Positions 44,417 to 54,644 of a stretch of DNA of 64,000 nucleotides are shown in pieces. Location of the stretch: positions 140,067,156-140,131,155 of the forward strand of contig OZ038478.1 of NCBI GenBank assembly GCA_964036315.1, read 5' to 3'. The notes below the pieces were generated by a model, which was given only the letters and a program-made list of their open reading frames with translations, was not told the DNA's origin and did not search any database. Within the stretch, counting starts at the first letter, position 1. Every line of letters begins with the position of its first letter. The position numbers and the translations under genes were made by a program. This DNA comes from Acanthosepion esculentum (Eukaryota > Mollusca > Cephalopoda > Sepiida > Sepiidae).

Positions 44417-45256
44417 TCAATATCTTTTTCGTTTCGGATTCACGTCCAATGGGTCCGTGAACTTTAGTTTCCTAACGGATCTTCTCGGTTCATGAGCACT
44501 CTGCGGAGGTTCTACTTGAAAAGTATCATACATTACATCAATGAGATCTTCCTCCTCATCCGGTATACTCTCTTCATGATCTAGCACGTAGCATTTTTTG
44601 AGTTGGTTCTGGTGCCTTTTATGAGTATTCTTCGGCCCTTTTATTATGTAAATCAGGTCACCGATTCTCTTATCCACTATGCCTCGCTCCCAGAACTCAA
44701 TGTTGTTTCTATAGCACTTGAAAAAGACCTTCTCTCCGGGGGTGTATCTTTTTCTAGCTGTATACCTAGTGTTCTTTATTCTATTTCTTCCTGGCAAAAG
44801 CTTGTCAAACACTGACTTAACTTTCCTAGCGAACATTAGTTCTGCTGGTGCCATGTTTGATGGTGTTCTCTGGTTAGGCGTGATTCTGTATACTTGTAGG
44901 AATTGCTGAAGCGCCTTTTCCGTTGGAACTCCTGAGGCTTTCTTCAGAGCGCGCTTTAACGTATCTACAAATCTTTCTGCGAGTCCATTGGATCTCGGAT
45001 GATACGGCGGCGTCGTTATGTGGTTAATTTGATATAACTCACAAAATTCCTTAAATTCGTCAGAAGTGAATTGTGTACCATTGTCACTCACAATACACTC
45101 TGGCACACCGAACCGTGCAAATAGTTCATGCAAAAAGGTTGTTGTGGTGTTGGACGTAGGCTTTTTGCAGCGTAGTACTTCCGGCCATTTTGTAAAGCTA
45201 TCTACCACTATTAAGTAGTAATAATCTTCTACTGGACCAGCGAAATCAACGTGTCA
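44417..45256 (-). pseudogene. Gypsy integrase catalytic core after one stop
   Basis: A 263-codon frame (45208-44417) continues the upstream polyprotein in the same frame across a single TGA at 45254-45256. Between stop and methionine the translation reads HVDFAGPVEDYYYLIV, the start of the integrase catalytic core with its first D. Counted from the methionine, the second catalytic D is D42 (VSDNGTQF) and the E is E78 (GLAERF), spaced by 35 residues as expected for DD35E. The C-terminus holds a GDLIYIIKGP stretch typical of Gypsy integrases and ends in a basic tail. Integrase would insert the element cDNA. Apart from the stop the domain looks whole. Confidence 0.88.
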
Positions 45257-47185
45257 TCTTTCCCACGGATGATCCGTCTTGGGCCATGGTTTGTGTACTA
45301 TAGGTGGTGCCTTAGCAGCTAACGCACACCCTTTACATCGATGAGCCATGTTTTCGATATCCACATCCATTCCTTTCCAATATACAAAACTTCGCATTAA
45401 GCTTTTTGTTCTAAAAATCACCGGGTGACCCATATGAAAGTCCCGTAGGATTCTTTTCTGCAACTTTTTTGGTACTACTGCTTTCTCTACACTTGCGAAA
45501 GGCACGTTACGCTTCTTTTTAAATATAGGCATAGTATTTTCTTTTAATTCAAATTTAGCTTCAAATTTGTTACATCTTCCAAGACCAGGTGTAAAGGTTT
45601 CTGGAAACTTTTTCTTTAATTCCTCTTTAATGTCCTGTCTTGATTGCGTATTACTTTCTACTTTTCTGCAGAATGAGTTTAACGGTTTATCCCACAATTC
45701 GAATGTTTCAATAAAATCTGTACCCAACAAATTTTCTCCATTTCTCAGAATGAAAACTTTTATTTTTTTAACGATCCCATTCAATTTCATTGGAAGTACA
45801 ACCTCGCCTTCGAAGTTAATTTGCTTTCCAGTTACCGTTCGAGCGAGTTTCGTTGACTTCATTATTGTAGGTCTTTTTAAAATTTTCCATGTTTTATAGT
45901 TCATTATTGTTAAATCTGACCCCAAATCGAGTTGAAATTTGATATTCTTTTTCAATATTTCAGTCGTCACATATTTCCTCAAATCTTTATCTGATTTGAT
46001 ATTCGAATTTGTTTGTCTAATTCGGCTCTTGAATTTTTTCGTTTTACAACAAGATCCTTTGTGACCCTTCTTTTGGCACACGAAACATTTCTTATTTCTA
46101 TATGGGCAATTTACCTCCCAATGTCTTTCGTTACAACGTCTGCAATTATATGGTGGGACTTTTTTATTTTCGTTCTTTTTATTTTCTTGTCTATTATTAT
46201 AATACGCTGAATTTTTTCTCCAATTTTTCTCTACTGGGTACTTTGACTTCTTTTTTATTTTTTTAATATAAGCAATACCAGCTTTTTCGATTTTTTGCGA
46301 CGCTTTTTTTAACTTTACGGCCTGTTGACACTCCTCTGCTAACTTTTGCAGGGTAAGGCCTTGTTCAGATTCGAGTTTAGACAAAACTCGACGTCTTATT
46401 TCGGCACTCCTTCTTGATACCAGTCCTTGAGCAAAAATTAAACACTTGAATTCTTCAACCGTAATCTCTGCCAATCTGAAATTGTCACAATGTCTATTCA
46501 CTATAGATGCATATGTTAAGTAATCCTGATCGTCGGATTTAGAGACATTCATGCATAACCATCGCTTATGCCAAAGCGACATATTTGCTCCAAACAGCTT
46601 TTTTAGCAATTTCACTGTTTCCGAGAATTCCAATTCAGTTGTTTTTCTCGGTAGAATAAAATCTACAAATTTGCTATGTTCTGCTGTACCTAGCTTTCTT
46701 AGTAATAGACTGACTTTTCTTGAATTCGACCAGTTTTCACAGTCTGTGTAGAAAATATCTTCATATCGTTTAAAGTACGCTTCAAACGTTTTTTCTTCGT
46801 CTGGCACATAGTTGAAAGTTTCCAGCGAATTAAATATGGTGTTATTAGAATATGAAGAATTTCCCTCATTTGCCTGAAAGTTGTTTAATTTCTCCAGTGT
46901 TAACTTTTGAATTTCCAAAAGTCTTTCATCTTGTTTCTGTTGTCTTTCATATTGTTTTTCCTGATATTTTTGCAGCGCTATTTGTTGTTTTTGTTGTCTT
47001 TCATCTAGTTTCTCTTGATATTTATGCTGTGCTATCTGTTGTTCCCTTATTAATAAGGCAAACTGTTCTTGCTGTGCTATCTGTTGTTCTTGCTGACGTT
47101 GTTGACTCAACTGCTGGGATTTTAATAATTCAGATATGACTTTGGATAGTTCATCCATTTTTAGCTGATAGTGTTCATTCAACAA
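45254..47185 (-). CDS. Gypsy Gag-protease polyprotein joined to the integrase zinc domain
   Basis: A 643-codon frame. Residues 1-100 form a glutamine-rich coiled-coil. Residues 110-300 are the gag capsid region, with RYEDIFYTDC and NRHCDNFRLAEIT shared with the gag at 16 kb. Two zinc knuckles lie at 348-360 (C-R-R-C, H355, C360) and 367-380 (CFVC, H375, C380). A retropepsin-like domain follows around D420 (FQLDLGSDLT) with LLGTDF near 486. At about 554-565 KKRNVPFAS, the start of RT, is followed directly by KKLQKRILRDFHMGHP, the integrase H2C2 zinc domain (H584, H587, C617, C620). RT and RNase H are thus missing with the frame kept. The frame stops at a TGA and integrase continues beyond it. 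Confidence 0.88.
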   Translation of the reverse strand: MLNEHYQLKMDELSKVISELLKSQQLSQQRQQEQQIAQQEQFALLIREQQIAQHKYQEKLDERQQKQQIALQKYQEKQYERQQKQDERLLEIQKLTLEKLNNFQANEGNSSYSNNTIFNSLETFNYVPDEEKTFEAYFKRYEDIFYTDCENWSNSRKVSLLLRKLGTAEHSKFVDFILPRKTTELEFSETVKLLKKLFGANMSLWHKRWLCMNVSKSDDQDYLTYASIVNRHCDNFRLAEITVEEFKCLIFAQGLVSRRSAEIRRRVLSKLESEQGLTLQKLAEECQQAVKLKKASQKIEKAGIAYIKKIKKKSKYPVEKNWRKNSAYYNNRQENKKNENKKVPPYNCRRCNERHWEVNCPYRNKKCFVCQKKGHKGSCCKTKKFKSRIRQTNSNIKSDKDLRKYVTTEILKKNIKFQLDLGSDLTIMNYKTWKILKRPTIMKSTKLARTVTGKQINFEGEVVLPMKLNGIVKKIKVFILRNGENLLGTDFIETFELWDKPLNSFCRKVESNTQSRQDIKEELKKKFPETFTPGLGRCNKFEAKFELKENTMPIFKKKRNVPFASVEKAVVPKKLQKRILRDFHMGHPVIFRTKSLMRSFVYWKGMDVDIENMAHRCKGCALAAKAPPIVHKPWPKTDHPWER

Positions 47186-47740
47186 GAAATATACTTTTAA
47201 TTTGTGTATCCACGAATATCATATAAGCTGACCAAAAAAATCGAAACAAACGTACGACTTTTTAGTTTTATCTCTTGCTTTTACATTCACGCCCGTGCTA
47301 ATCAACTTTGGTATTTTTTTTTTCCGTGAACAGAGAGCGTCGGACTTTTTTTTTTTTTTTTTTTTTTTCGACTTCTGTTCGCGTATTACAATGACAACGT
47401 CTGATTTTCTTATCAGAGGTAATTCGTCACTATATTGTTGAACAAATAATTTAAAAAAAATATTTTTTAAAGTTTGTTACCTTTCAAAGTCGACACGGTG
47501 TATTTGTGCTCCTTTTAATCCATGCATGTGTTTCTAGTCGGCCAATTTTTCTTTTTAGCGGGTGTCTCGGTGTAGATAATTTTTTAATTTAACATTACCG
47601 TTATTCGTTTACGAAACCTTTCCACTTTTTCTGAGTGAACGTTCCTTTATGCTTAGTCGTCTTTTAACGAGTTCTACATATCCAGAAGTTTAGAATCCTT
47701 CGTCGTTACGTTAACGTTGGACTTTTAATTAATAGCTTTT
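47186..47740 (-). other. Gypsy 5' leader, T-tract rich
   Basis: Non-coding sequence between the primer-site repeats and gag, with a long T tract on the plus strand at about 47349-47369. No conserved motif recognised. Confidence 0.5.
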
Positions 47741-47749
47741 TTTTTCAGC

Positions 47750-47936
47750 CTGGGTTCTTCAATGACTTGTCCCAATTGTTGAAAACTCTCACTATTAATT
47801 CTTTCTTCTTTGCTTATGGTTCGTTCTACTTCTTTGCCTTTGTTGCAACTTGGCGTATGGTTCGTTCTACTTTGTGGCCATTGTTGAAACTTGACGGATG
47901 GTTCGTTCTACTTCGTCGCCATTGTTGAGTCTTGAC
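47750..47936 (-). repeat. Tandem repeats at the primer-site/LTR edge
   Basis: Three clear units of about 41-42 bp, plus a fourth weaker one, share GGTTCGTTCTACTT followed by a version of CGTCGCCATTGTTGA and an AACTTGACGG-type end. The last unit crosses into the LTR at 47923, so the probable primer site is repeated in tandem. The analogous arrangement is seen at 16320-16645 with unrelated unit sequence. Confidence 0.78.
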
Positions 47937-48194
47937 TCAATGTTGAATCTCGCCTATTGCATGGAATAATAATGCAACACAAAATGTACTTGGAACAAGA
48001 ATGTATTATAACAAGAAAGTGTACACAATAAGTACATATAGTATTTCTGGGAAGACGTTCCTGGAGAATGTGTTGACTAGTCGCAGTCGATCAGAGTCTC
48101 TAGTTGGATCTCGTGATTCCTCTTCTTCTGGTACCAACCATTATTTATATAGTTGGTAGTCACCTATGCAGATTAGGTGGATCCTACCACAACA
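47923..48194 (-). repeat. Gypsy 5' LTR, intact
   Basis: 272 bp with TGTTG...CAACA ends. It contains the uninterrupted LINE target GTTGGATCTCGTGATT at about 48103-48118, which shows that the LINEs interrupt only the other LTR. Confidence 0.93.
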
Positions 48195-48199
48195 TTATC

Positions 48200-49439
48200 C
48201 CCAATAGTAAAATCATTACCAGCCCCTCCAAGACAATGGGTGATATAGGTTGCAAGAAAATCAGATCCAACACCACATCTGATGACGCGATGTATGATAA
48301 AAAAACGCCAGAAACACCAGAAAAAAAAACTACATAGATGAAATATTTTTTAAACATTTGCTGCTTTAATTAAATCTGACAAAACAAGTTGATGTTATAT
48401 ACACGTTTCCGTTGATTTCATTTTGAGTTAGTTTTCATTGTCTGTCTACATATATTCATTTTTATAATCAACAATGTAATACATATTTAAATTATGGACA
48501 AAGATTACACGAATATATGTACAGAAATACATTTCAGACGAGCATATAAAAACAATATATTTGGAAAAATATATTCTACTTTATGAATTTAAAAGTATTA
48601 AATGTAATTTCAAACAGTCAAATTTCCATTTAAGTCTGTTCCTCTTGATTTTTTAAATGTCTTTGAGAATTCATGATTTCACTAATTTCGCTTTTTCCAA
48701 ACGTCTTTTAAACCTTTACTACGTAGCCGCGCAAAAACGGTAGGGTTGCCATTAACATGTTTTAGGTAGAAACTTATAATTAATACTACATATTTTACTA
48801 TTCTTGCATACTGTATTTGTTACAGAAACCTATAATTCATACCGGATGGTTATTTGATTACTTATTATATTATACTGGAATTTTAGTTGAGTGTTAAATA
48901 GTTAAATTGTTTTGTCTTTGTTATGCTACGATAATTGACAAAGAATAATTAACACTGAGGAGTACATTTACAAAATTACTAGCCACTGTTTAAGTTACCA
49001 TTTATCCGAAATTAGATCAATTCAGTGGCATAAAATCATTAAAGACAAAAATAAAAGACAGTACGAAATGAGAAAAATGAATATCAATAATAGGAAAATA
49101 TATACAGGGATAAAAAAAAATATTAGAAAGCTTAATCATAAAAAAGAAAACTACCCAGTAACAATAAAAACTAGTTCCCTTTCTTTCAGGACACAAACTG
49201 ACACGTGAAGATATGACATGATACTCACCGACACGTAAAGAGACATAGTGCGTGCTTAGTGATACACGTTTATTAATTCATAAGTATAATGGCTTACGAA
49301 ATTCGAAATTTCTCAGAAGACACCAAATAAATTAAACTGAAAAATAGTCTCAACAGTAAAATTGAAAAATAACTACGAGCGGTTTTGGTTCTCTTTACAT
49401 GAGCATAAATAACAAATTGTTCCTCAGATGCATCTAATA

Positions 49440-49441
<2 letters not shown>
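48200..49441. other. Unassigned AT-rich sequence
   Basis: Genomic sequence to the right of the Gypsy target duplication. Nothing recognised. Confidence 0.5.
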
Positions 49442-49508
<67 letters not shown>

Positions 49509-49509
49509 T
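49442..49509. repeat. (CA)n-(TA)n compound microsatellite
   Basis: CA run followed by a shorter TA run. Confidence 0.96.
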
Positions 49510-50110
49510 ACGTGGTGCTGCGATTTGTGTATTAAAGGAGAGATCTCTGATAGTTAAGAACATTGGTTTTCTCTCTTCGATTTCTTTCTTTCTTTGCCTT
49601 CATTCTAACTACTTCCTGTATGCGTCTAGGTGAACCTTGCTAGTGTATCGCTATATTTCCCTATAATAATCGTAGGTGATTGTTTCTGATATCATGCACG
49701 TCAACCCTGTACTCAGAGCACCTGAACATGGACGGAAGCGGAGGCACCAACATCAAAGATTTGACAAGTGGCAGCCGAACGAATCGGCTGCCCAACTCCT
49801 GCACTTGTATGTCCAGAGAAGCAGAAAAAGGGGTGACTGTATTAAATTAACGAGTTTTGTGCCATGAAAGCGTTCCGGAGAATTAACTCGATGAATTACG
49901 GATATGCTAGTCAGCTATGAAAAGATCTCGAATGTTAAATCCAAGGAATGTGGAAGCATTTTCTTTAACAATGACTAGCTGAAATGCAGTGGGAAGAATA
50001 TCTGATTTACACATACGTTCCAACCTTCTATTTTTTCATACCCTGAGTTAAATCACCTCATATTCCAGCTCAAAATATAAATGCAGTTTATATCTAGGAA
50101 CTTGACTGTG
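49510..50110. other. Unassigned sequence
   Basis: A GC-richer patch at 49690-49860 has an open frame of 63 codons but no recognisable motif. Confidence 0.45.
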
Positions 50111-50111
50111 A

Positions 50112-50123
50112 CACACACACACG

Positions 50124-50204
<81 letters not shown>
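50112..50204. repeat. (CA)n-(TA)n compound microsatellite
   Basis: CA run followed by a long TA run. Confidence 0.96.
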
Positions 50205-50208
<4 letters not shown>

Positions 50209-50348
50209 GATAGCGTTATATAAACGATCAAATTGAAATTTTTATGCGTGTTTTTTTGTCTTTTTTAATCACGCATCAATATACGGCCCCCTTGTTGAAT
50301 GTTGACTGGTTCTCTCTTATTACAACAGCCTCCAGGATATTACGTCTT

Positions 50349-50730
50349 TTAAAACTCAACGTATTTGGCATCAGCCGCAGATTTTACCCCTGAGGTATTG
50401 GCGGCCGTTAGAGAGGAAGGCGAATTTTTACGCACCGGCATTTTGAATAAACACGCCAAGGAAGATCTTTGCAATATTAACAGTAATAGTCGCTGTTTAC
50501 AAATTCGCGCTTTCTCTCCAGAGTGCTCGACAGGAATTAAATTTCTGGGTTGTTTCCCTGAATCACAGCTCATTCCCGATCTGGTAGCACGCTTAAGCCC
50601 CTGTAGTCGAGACACTAAGGAGAAGAGCTCATCAGAACAATTGTTATGAAAGCATTTGCAAAAATGACAGCGGAAAATCACGTCACGTTGATGAGAAGGT
50701 GCTTGAATTTGAGATGCCATGTCAGGATTG
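50349..50730 (-). pseudogene. LINE 3'-end fragment
   Basis: The minus-strand frame includes FRCHFCKCFHNNCSDELFSLV followed by LKRATRSGM. This resembles the ORF2 C-terminal tail of the LINE at 23-25.8 kb and the fragment at 53.4 kb (the YFHGKCSDELSSLV type of block). Only the tail is present. The later half of the open frame is unassigned. Confidence 0.55.
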
Positions 50731-51004
50731 ATTACATTTTTCTCTTTCTATGTATGTGCCATGTCCATTCAAGACGCGTAGACAATCATGGCTAGCTACC
50801 CGCCTCTATCGTTTGGAGCTCTCGACAGGTTCTTTACCTCTGCTACCTCCCGCAGACCACGTTCTGTAATCCACTTGCTTAAGTAATATTGGAACAGTAC
50901 TAAAAAATAATAACTAGACATGGACATTGAAGCGATGAATCGAATCACGTATATTACAGGTTTCAGTTCAGAAATCGCTGTAGCTTATCGATATCTATAT
51001 ACTC

Positions 51005-51040
51005 CTGATGAAAGCCGCGGGACGGCAGCCGACACGTTGT
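51005..51040 (+). ncRNA. Degenerate hammerhead-like motif
   Basis: CTGATGA (51005-51011) is followed by a GCCGC/GCGGC-like stem region, then GACA where the core requires GAAA, then CGTTGTAATAA. The last part matches the region after GAAA in the Penelope-associated motifs at 57 and 58 kb. This is probably a relic of a Penelope terminal repeat. The core change should abolish activity. Confidence 0.45.
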
Positions 51041-51049
51041 AATAACAAG

Positions 51050-52560
51050 ATAGATGAGGAAATAATCAGAATAAAAATAGTCTAAATGATGCTCTACAGC
51101 AAGCGCTTCAAACTACTGAAACTGACTCCAAAGTATCCAAAAGTGAAAAGCTGGTCAGAATTGTTTATATGTAGTAACTTGTCTTGTCCATTTCAAAATG
51201 TGGTTACATTAAAAAGTTTAATTTCCAAAAAGGAGACGGCATCTATTGTTTATAAATCGCGATGAAAAAAACCCACTCCAGAAACAAGATCTTTGTATAG
51301 AAGCATAATAATCACACCAAACCTTATCCGTAAAGAGTTTATTACTTAAAAAAAAAACGAAAAAAAAACAAAAAACAAAAAAAGACCGGACCAGAAAACT
51401 TAAAGCGAAATCTTTTTTATATCTCCGTTTACAGCAAGTTACCCACCATCATGAGATAGTTCTCGCCTAAGAGCACAGCATTGGGTGGTAGTATTATTTC
51501 CTCAGAAAAAGTTCATGCCTGCTAGGGTCATCCCCTGGTTGTCGCTTACCCATCAGTCCGGGGTTGCTGATCCACTCTCCTGTTCTCTTCGAGCGGGACC
51601 TGTCGTGTTTCTCTTTAGATTGTCTAGTAAATATCATCATCAACGAGAATACATATGCTTATTTATATCGATTTAGGTGGGTTGATATATCTATTTATCT
51701 ATGGTGTTTAAAAAATTAACTACCATGACTCAAATAAATAAATATAAGAAAAAGTAAAATAGATAGAATTTTTAAAATTATAAAAAGAAAAAAAATTAGC
51801 AAATCTACCACCAAAGAGATAATATTTTGGTGTAGTTACAGAAAATACAATTAAATATCACTCAATCCCAGAGTTAAATATTCGCATGGAATTGCCATCA
51901 GCAAGAGTTTACGGGCCTTTCTTCAGCGATGGAAAAGATAAATAGGTGACAACCTTATGCTGAAATATCGCATTTTACACAACTTTCTAGGTCTTTACCG
52001 TCAATAATATTCACCAAATCTGTTCAACTACATATATCTTGTGAAAGTATTTTTGATAGAAAATTATCAAATTGATTTAACTAGGAATCTCCCCATCTTA
52101 AAATAAATCTTAACTTTGTTTCTGTAAAAACATATGTTCCAATGTCAATGCACCTCGTATTACTGTTGCCTATCAAAACAAACCCCCGGTGGAAAGAGCA
52201 TGTGAGAAATCTGAAAGCTCTAAGGAAGAAAAAAAAACTAGTATTGTGAATAAGAAAAAAAGAATTGAAATTTCTGCGACACGTAATAAGAAAAGTATGC
52301 TTGATTGAGTTATATTCACAAGATCTATTGTAGGCAAGCGGACCATGCGAAATAGGGATTTTTTGTCAATGGAACAGAACAGAAAAAATACGTTGTAAAA
52401 AGACGAATACTTCTAAAAGTTACAAAGGATAGAATGTCATGGAGAGCCACGACCGAAGACATTCTGAGGGTCGATAGCGCATAAAAGAAAAAGCTTAGCT
52501 TAGTTTAAAAGATGATGAGCTGTTGGAAGACTGTGTTAAATGGATTAGTGTTTTCTTATT
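51050..52560. other. Unassigned AT-rich sequence
   Basis: No gene or element could be supported. Confidence 0.5.
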
Positions 52561-52561
52561 A

Positions 52562-52712
52562 CTCCAAACGTTATCTTAGTGGATACTCATATTTGAAAAA
52601 GACGCCCCATATTTACGTTTAATTTATTATCGACTTTCGTACTCCAGAAATAAAAATAAAAATGTTACGTCTATTTCAAACATGAGTATCCACTATAATA
52701 AACGTTTGAAGA
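52562..52712. repeat. Short foldback element
   Basis: Arms of about 40 bp at 52562-52605 and 52672-52712 are inverted repeats sharing TAGTGGATACTCAT and AACGTTT. A diverged relative of one arm lies at about 52978-53030 (TTTCAAATACGATTATCCGC). This is consistent with a small non-autonomous DNA element family. No target duplication assigned. Confidence 0.6.
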
Positions 52713-53429
52713 AATTAAAATTTCACATCAAAAATAAATTCGCATTATTTTTTTAGAAATTGTTTTGTTTAAGGTTTGAATACGAAAATAAAGCAGATAT
52801 GAGCTTTGGAGAAAATATTTTAGTGAAGAGTGTGTGCGTCCTTAAAATAGATAATAGCGCCTTGCTGTACTGTGACGCATGTCGTAGCCGAGCGGTTTTC
52901 TTTATTAAGGTTTTTCGAGTGCGTATGCCGATAGACGTAATACATACTGTTTGAAGTAAAAATGAAAATACGACATCATTTTCAAATACGATTATCCGCT
53001 ATAATAATGCTTGAAGAAATAAACATTTTGGATTGAAAGTTAATCCATTAATACTTCATGGATAGATTTATTAATTGTGTATACAATAAATTAATCTCTA
53101 TTCACGTTAGTACATTAATTTTATCTCAATTAAAATACATTCTTTTTTTAATGATTCCTCTCTCGATTTAAAGAAATACACATACAAAGACGTGCAGAAA
53201 ATATGCAAGGGTATTTTATTTAATTCATTATTGCTTATTGTCGCATTTTGTGTGGGTTGTAATAATAGCCGTTTCCTTATATGGAAAACTTTGGTGGAAA
53301 GATTATATCGAATGTTGGTTCACTGTACGGTGCTAGAAATTTTTTCTCGCCAGAATATGTCGTATATGTTTACTAGTCTTCGATTTGTCCATGTTTAGAA
53401 AATTTGCTACCTCATTTTGTCTGGTACTC

Positions 53430-53803
53430 TTGCTACATATTTAGAGGTCATTGATAAAAATGCACGTAAAATATGGAATGTTATTAGTCCTGACCTGACA
53501 TCTAGACTTATCCACTGTCGTAATGTAGCTTCCCTATGCCTTTTCTATAAATGCTTTCAAGGTAAATGTTCTGATGAACTTTCATCTATGGTACACTCAC
53601 ATTATGAATTTAAATGCATTACAAGTTTGGCAGCAAGATATCATTATTTCACAGTTGAAATGATTATACGTAACAGTAAGTTCACTGTTAACAGTATATT
53701 ATTCTCGAATGTGTGAAACTCTCTCCCGGCTTCTTGCTTTCCAGTCAAGTTTGATCTTCAAAAATTTAAACGCAACGTCAAGCGTTATCTTTTGTCTTCT
53801 TAA
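53430..53803 (+). pseudogene. LINE ORF2 C-terminal fragment
   Basis: Plus-strand translation reads IDKNARKIWNVISPDLTSRL, then VASLCLFYKCFQGKCSDELSS. After one stop near 53716 it continues NSLPASCFPVKFDLQKFKRN and ends at the TAA after LLSS near 53803. This is the conserved end of a CR1/Jockey-like ORF2. It lies just upstream of a (TA)n tract, which may be the element's 3' repeat. Confidence 0.7.
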
Positions 53804-53833
53804 ATTATCTTCTTTTATTGTTCTCACTCCTTA

Positions 53834-53838
<5 letters not shown>

Positions 53839-53910
<72 letters not shown>
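53839..53910. repeat. (TA)n microsatellite
   Basis: Uninterrupted TA run about 35 bp after the LINE tail. Confidence 0.96.
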
Positions 53911-53913
<3 letters not shown>

Positions 53914-54299
53914 CACTCAGTAATCACATACGTTTTAGTGGCTATGTTGCCTTACTTGAGGTGAGATGACTAAAAAAAATATGATTTCACCCTAAGCAAT
54001 GTAATTCTGTCTTTAGGACCCGATGTTACTGGGATTGGAAGAGAAAGAGGAAATTTAGTGAAGAGAAATGTGGAGAAGACAATAAGGAACTGGATTCAGG
54101 AAGACTGAACATGCCGATTTACGTTGCATTTAATTTTTCTCTGAATTGTAATGGGCAGGAATCAAGAAATTGGATGGTAGTTCCTCGGTTAACTAGCGGG
54201 ATAAAATAAACTGTTAGAGTACATTTAGTTAGTCCAGTAGTACAACGGTGAGATCTAGTTCCAATCTAGTAGCACACTCATATTCATGTAGTCAGGGCA

Positions 54300-54640
54300 C
54301 TAAGGGAAAAAGCTCATCAACAGTTGACATGAAAATATTTCTAGAATATTCAGAGAGAACCCAAATCACATCGGTGAGAAAGTGACTGAAGTCGAGATGT
54401 TAAATCACGATTACATTGCAACCCCTTCTTTGAATTCTGTCAAGAATCTTGACATATGACACAGAAACAACAGACGAGATATGGCAGCAGTATTCAAGGC
54501 ATGGACGAATGGTAGATTTATGAATGCGCATGATGGATTTTGACGAGAAAAATGTTTTGGTATTCATTGACTGAGCATCCAGCAATTTTGATGGTTGAAA
54601 TTTATAAAATCTATCTCTAAAAACAATTGACACAGGTAAA
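54300..54640 (-). pseudogene. LINE ORF2 fragment
   Basis: The minus-strand frame (54633-54400) contains KSTIRPCLEYCCHISSVVSVSYVKILDRIQRR, a signature downstream of the RT core in CR1/Jockey-like LINEs (IRPCLEYCCHIWSG-type block). It belongs to the same broad family as the fragments at 50.6 and 53.4 kb and is broken by a stop. Confidence 0.68.
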
Positions 54641-54644
54641 AACC

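Larger units (their letters stand above)
28741..48194 (-). mobile_element. Second Gypsy-type element, interrupted by two LINEs
   Basis: The element runs minus-strand from its 5' LTR (47923-48194) to its 3' LTR, whose halves lie at 28741-28945 and 44214-44297. A 5-bp target duplication TTATC flanks it at 28736-28740 and 48195-48199. LTR ends are TGTTG...CAACA. A purine-rich GGGAGGGGGG tract abuts the 3' LTR at about 44298-44308 on the element strand. TGGCGACGAAG, the probable primer site, lies just inside the 5' LTR. Removing the two LINEs leaves an element of about 4.2 kb. Coding capacity is gag, protease and integrase; reverse transcriptase and RNase H are missing. Confidence 0.9.
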
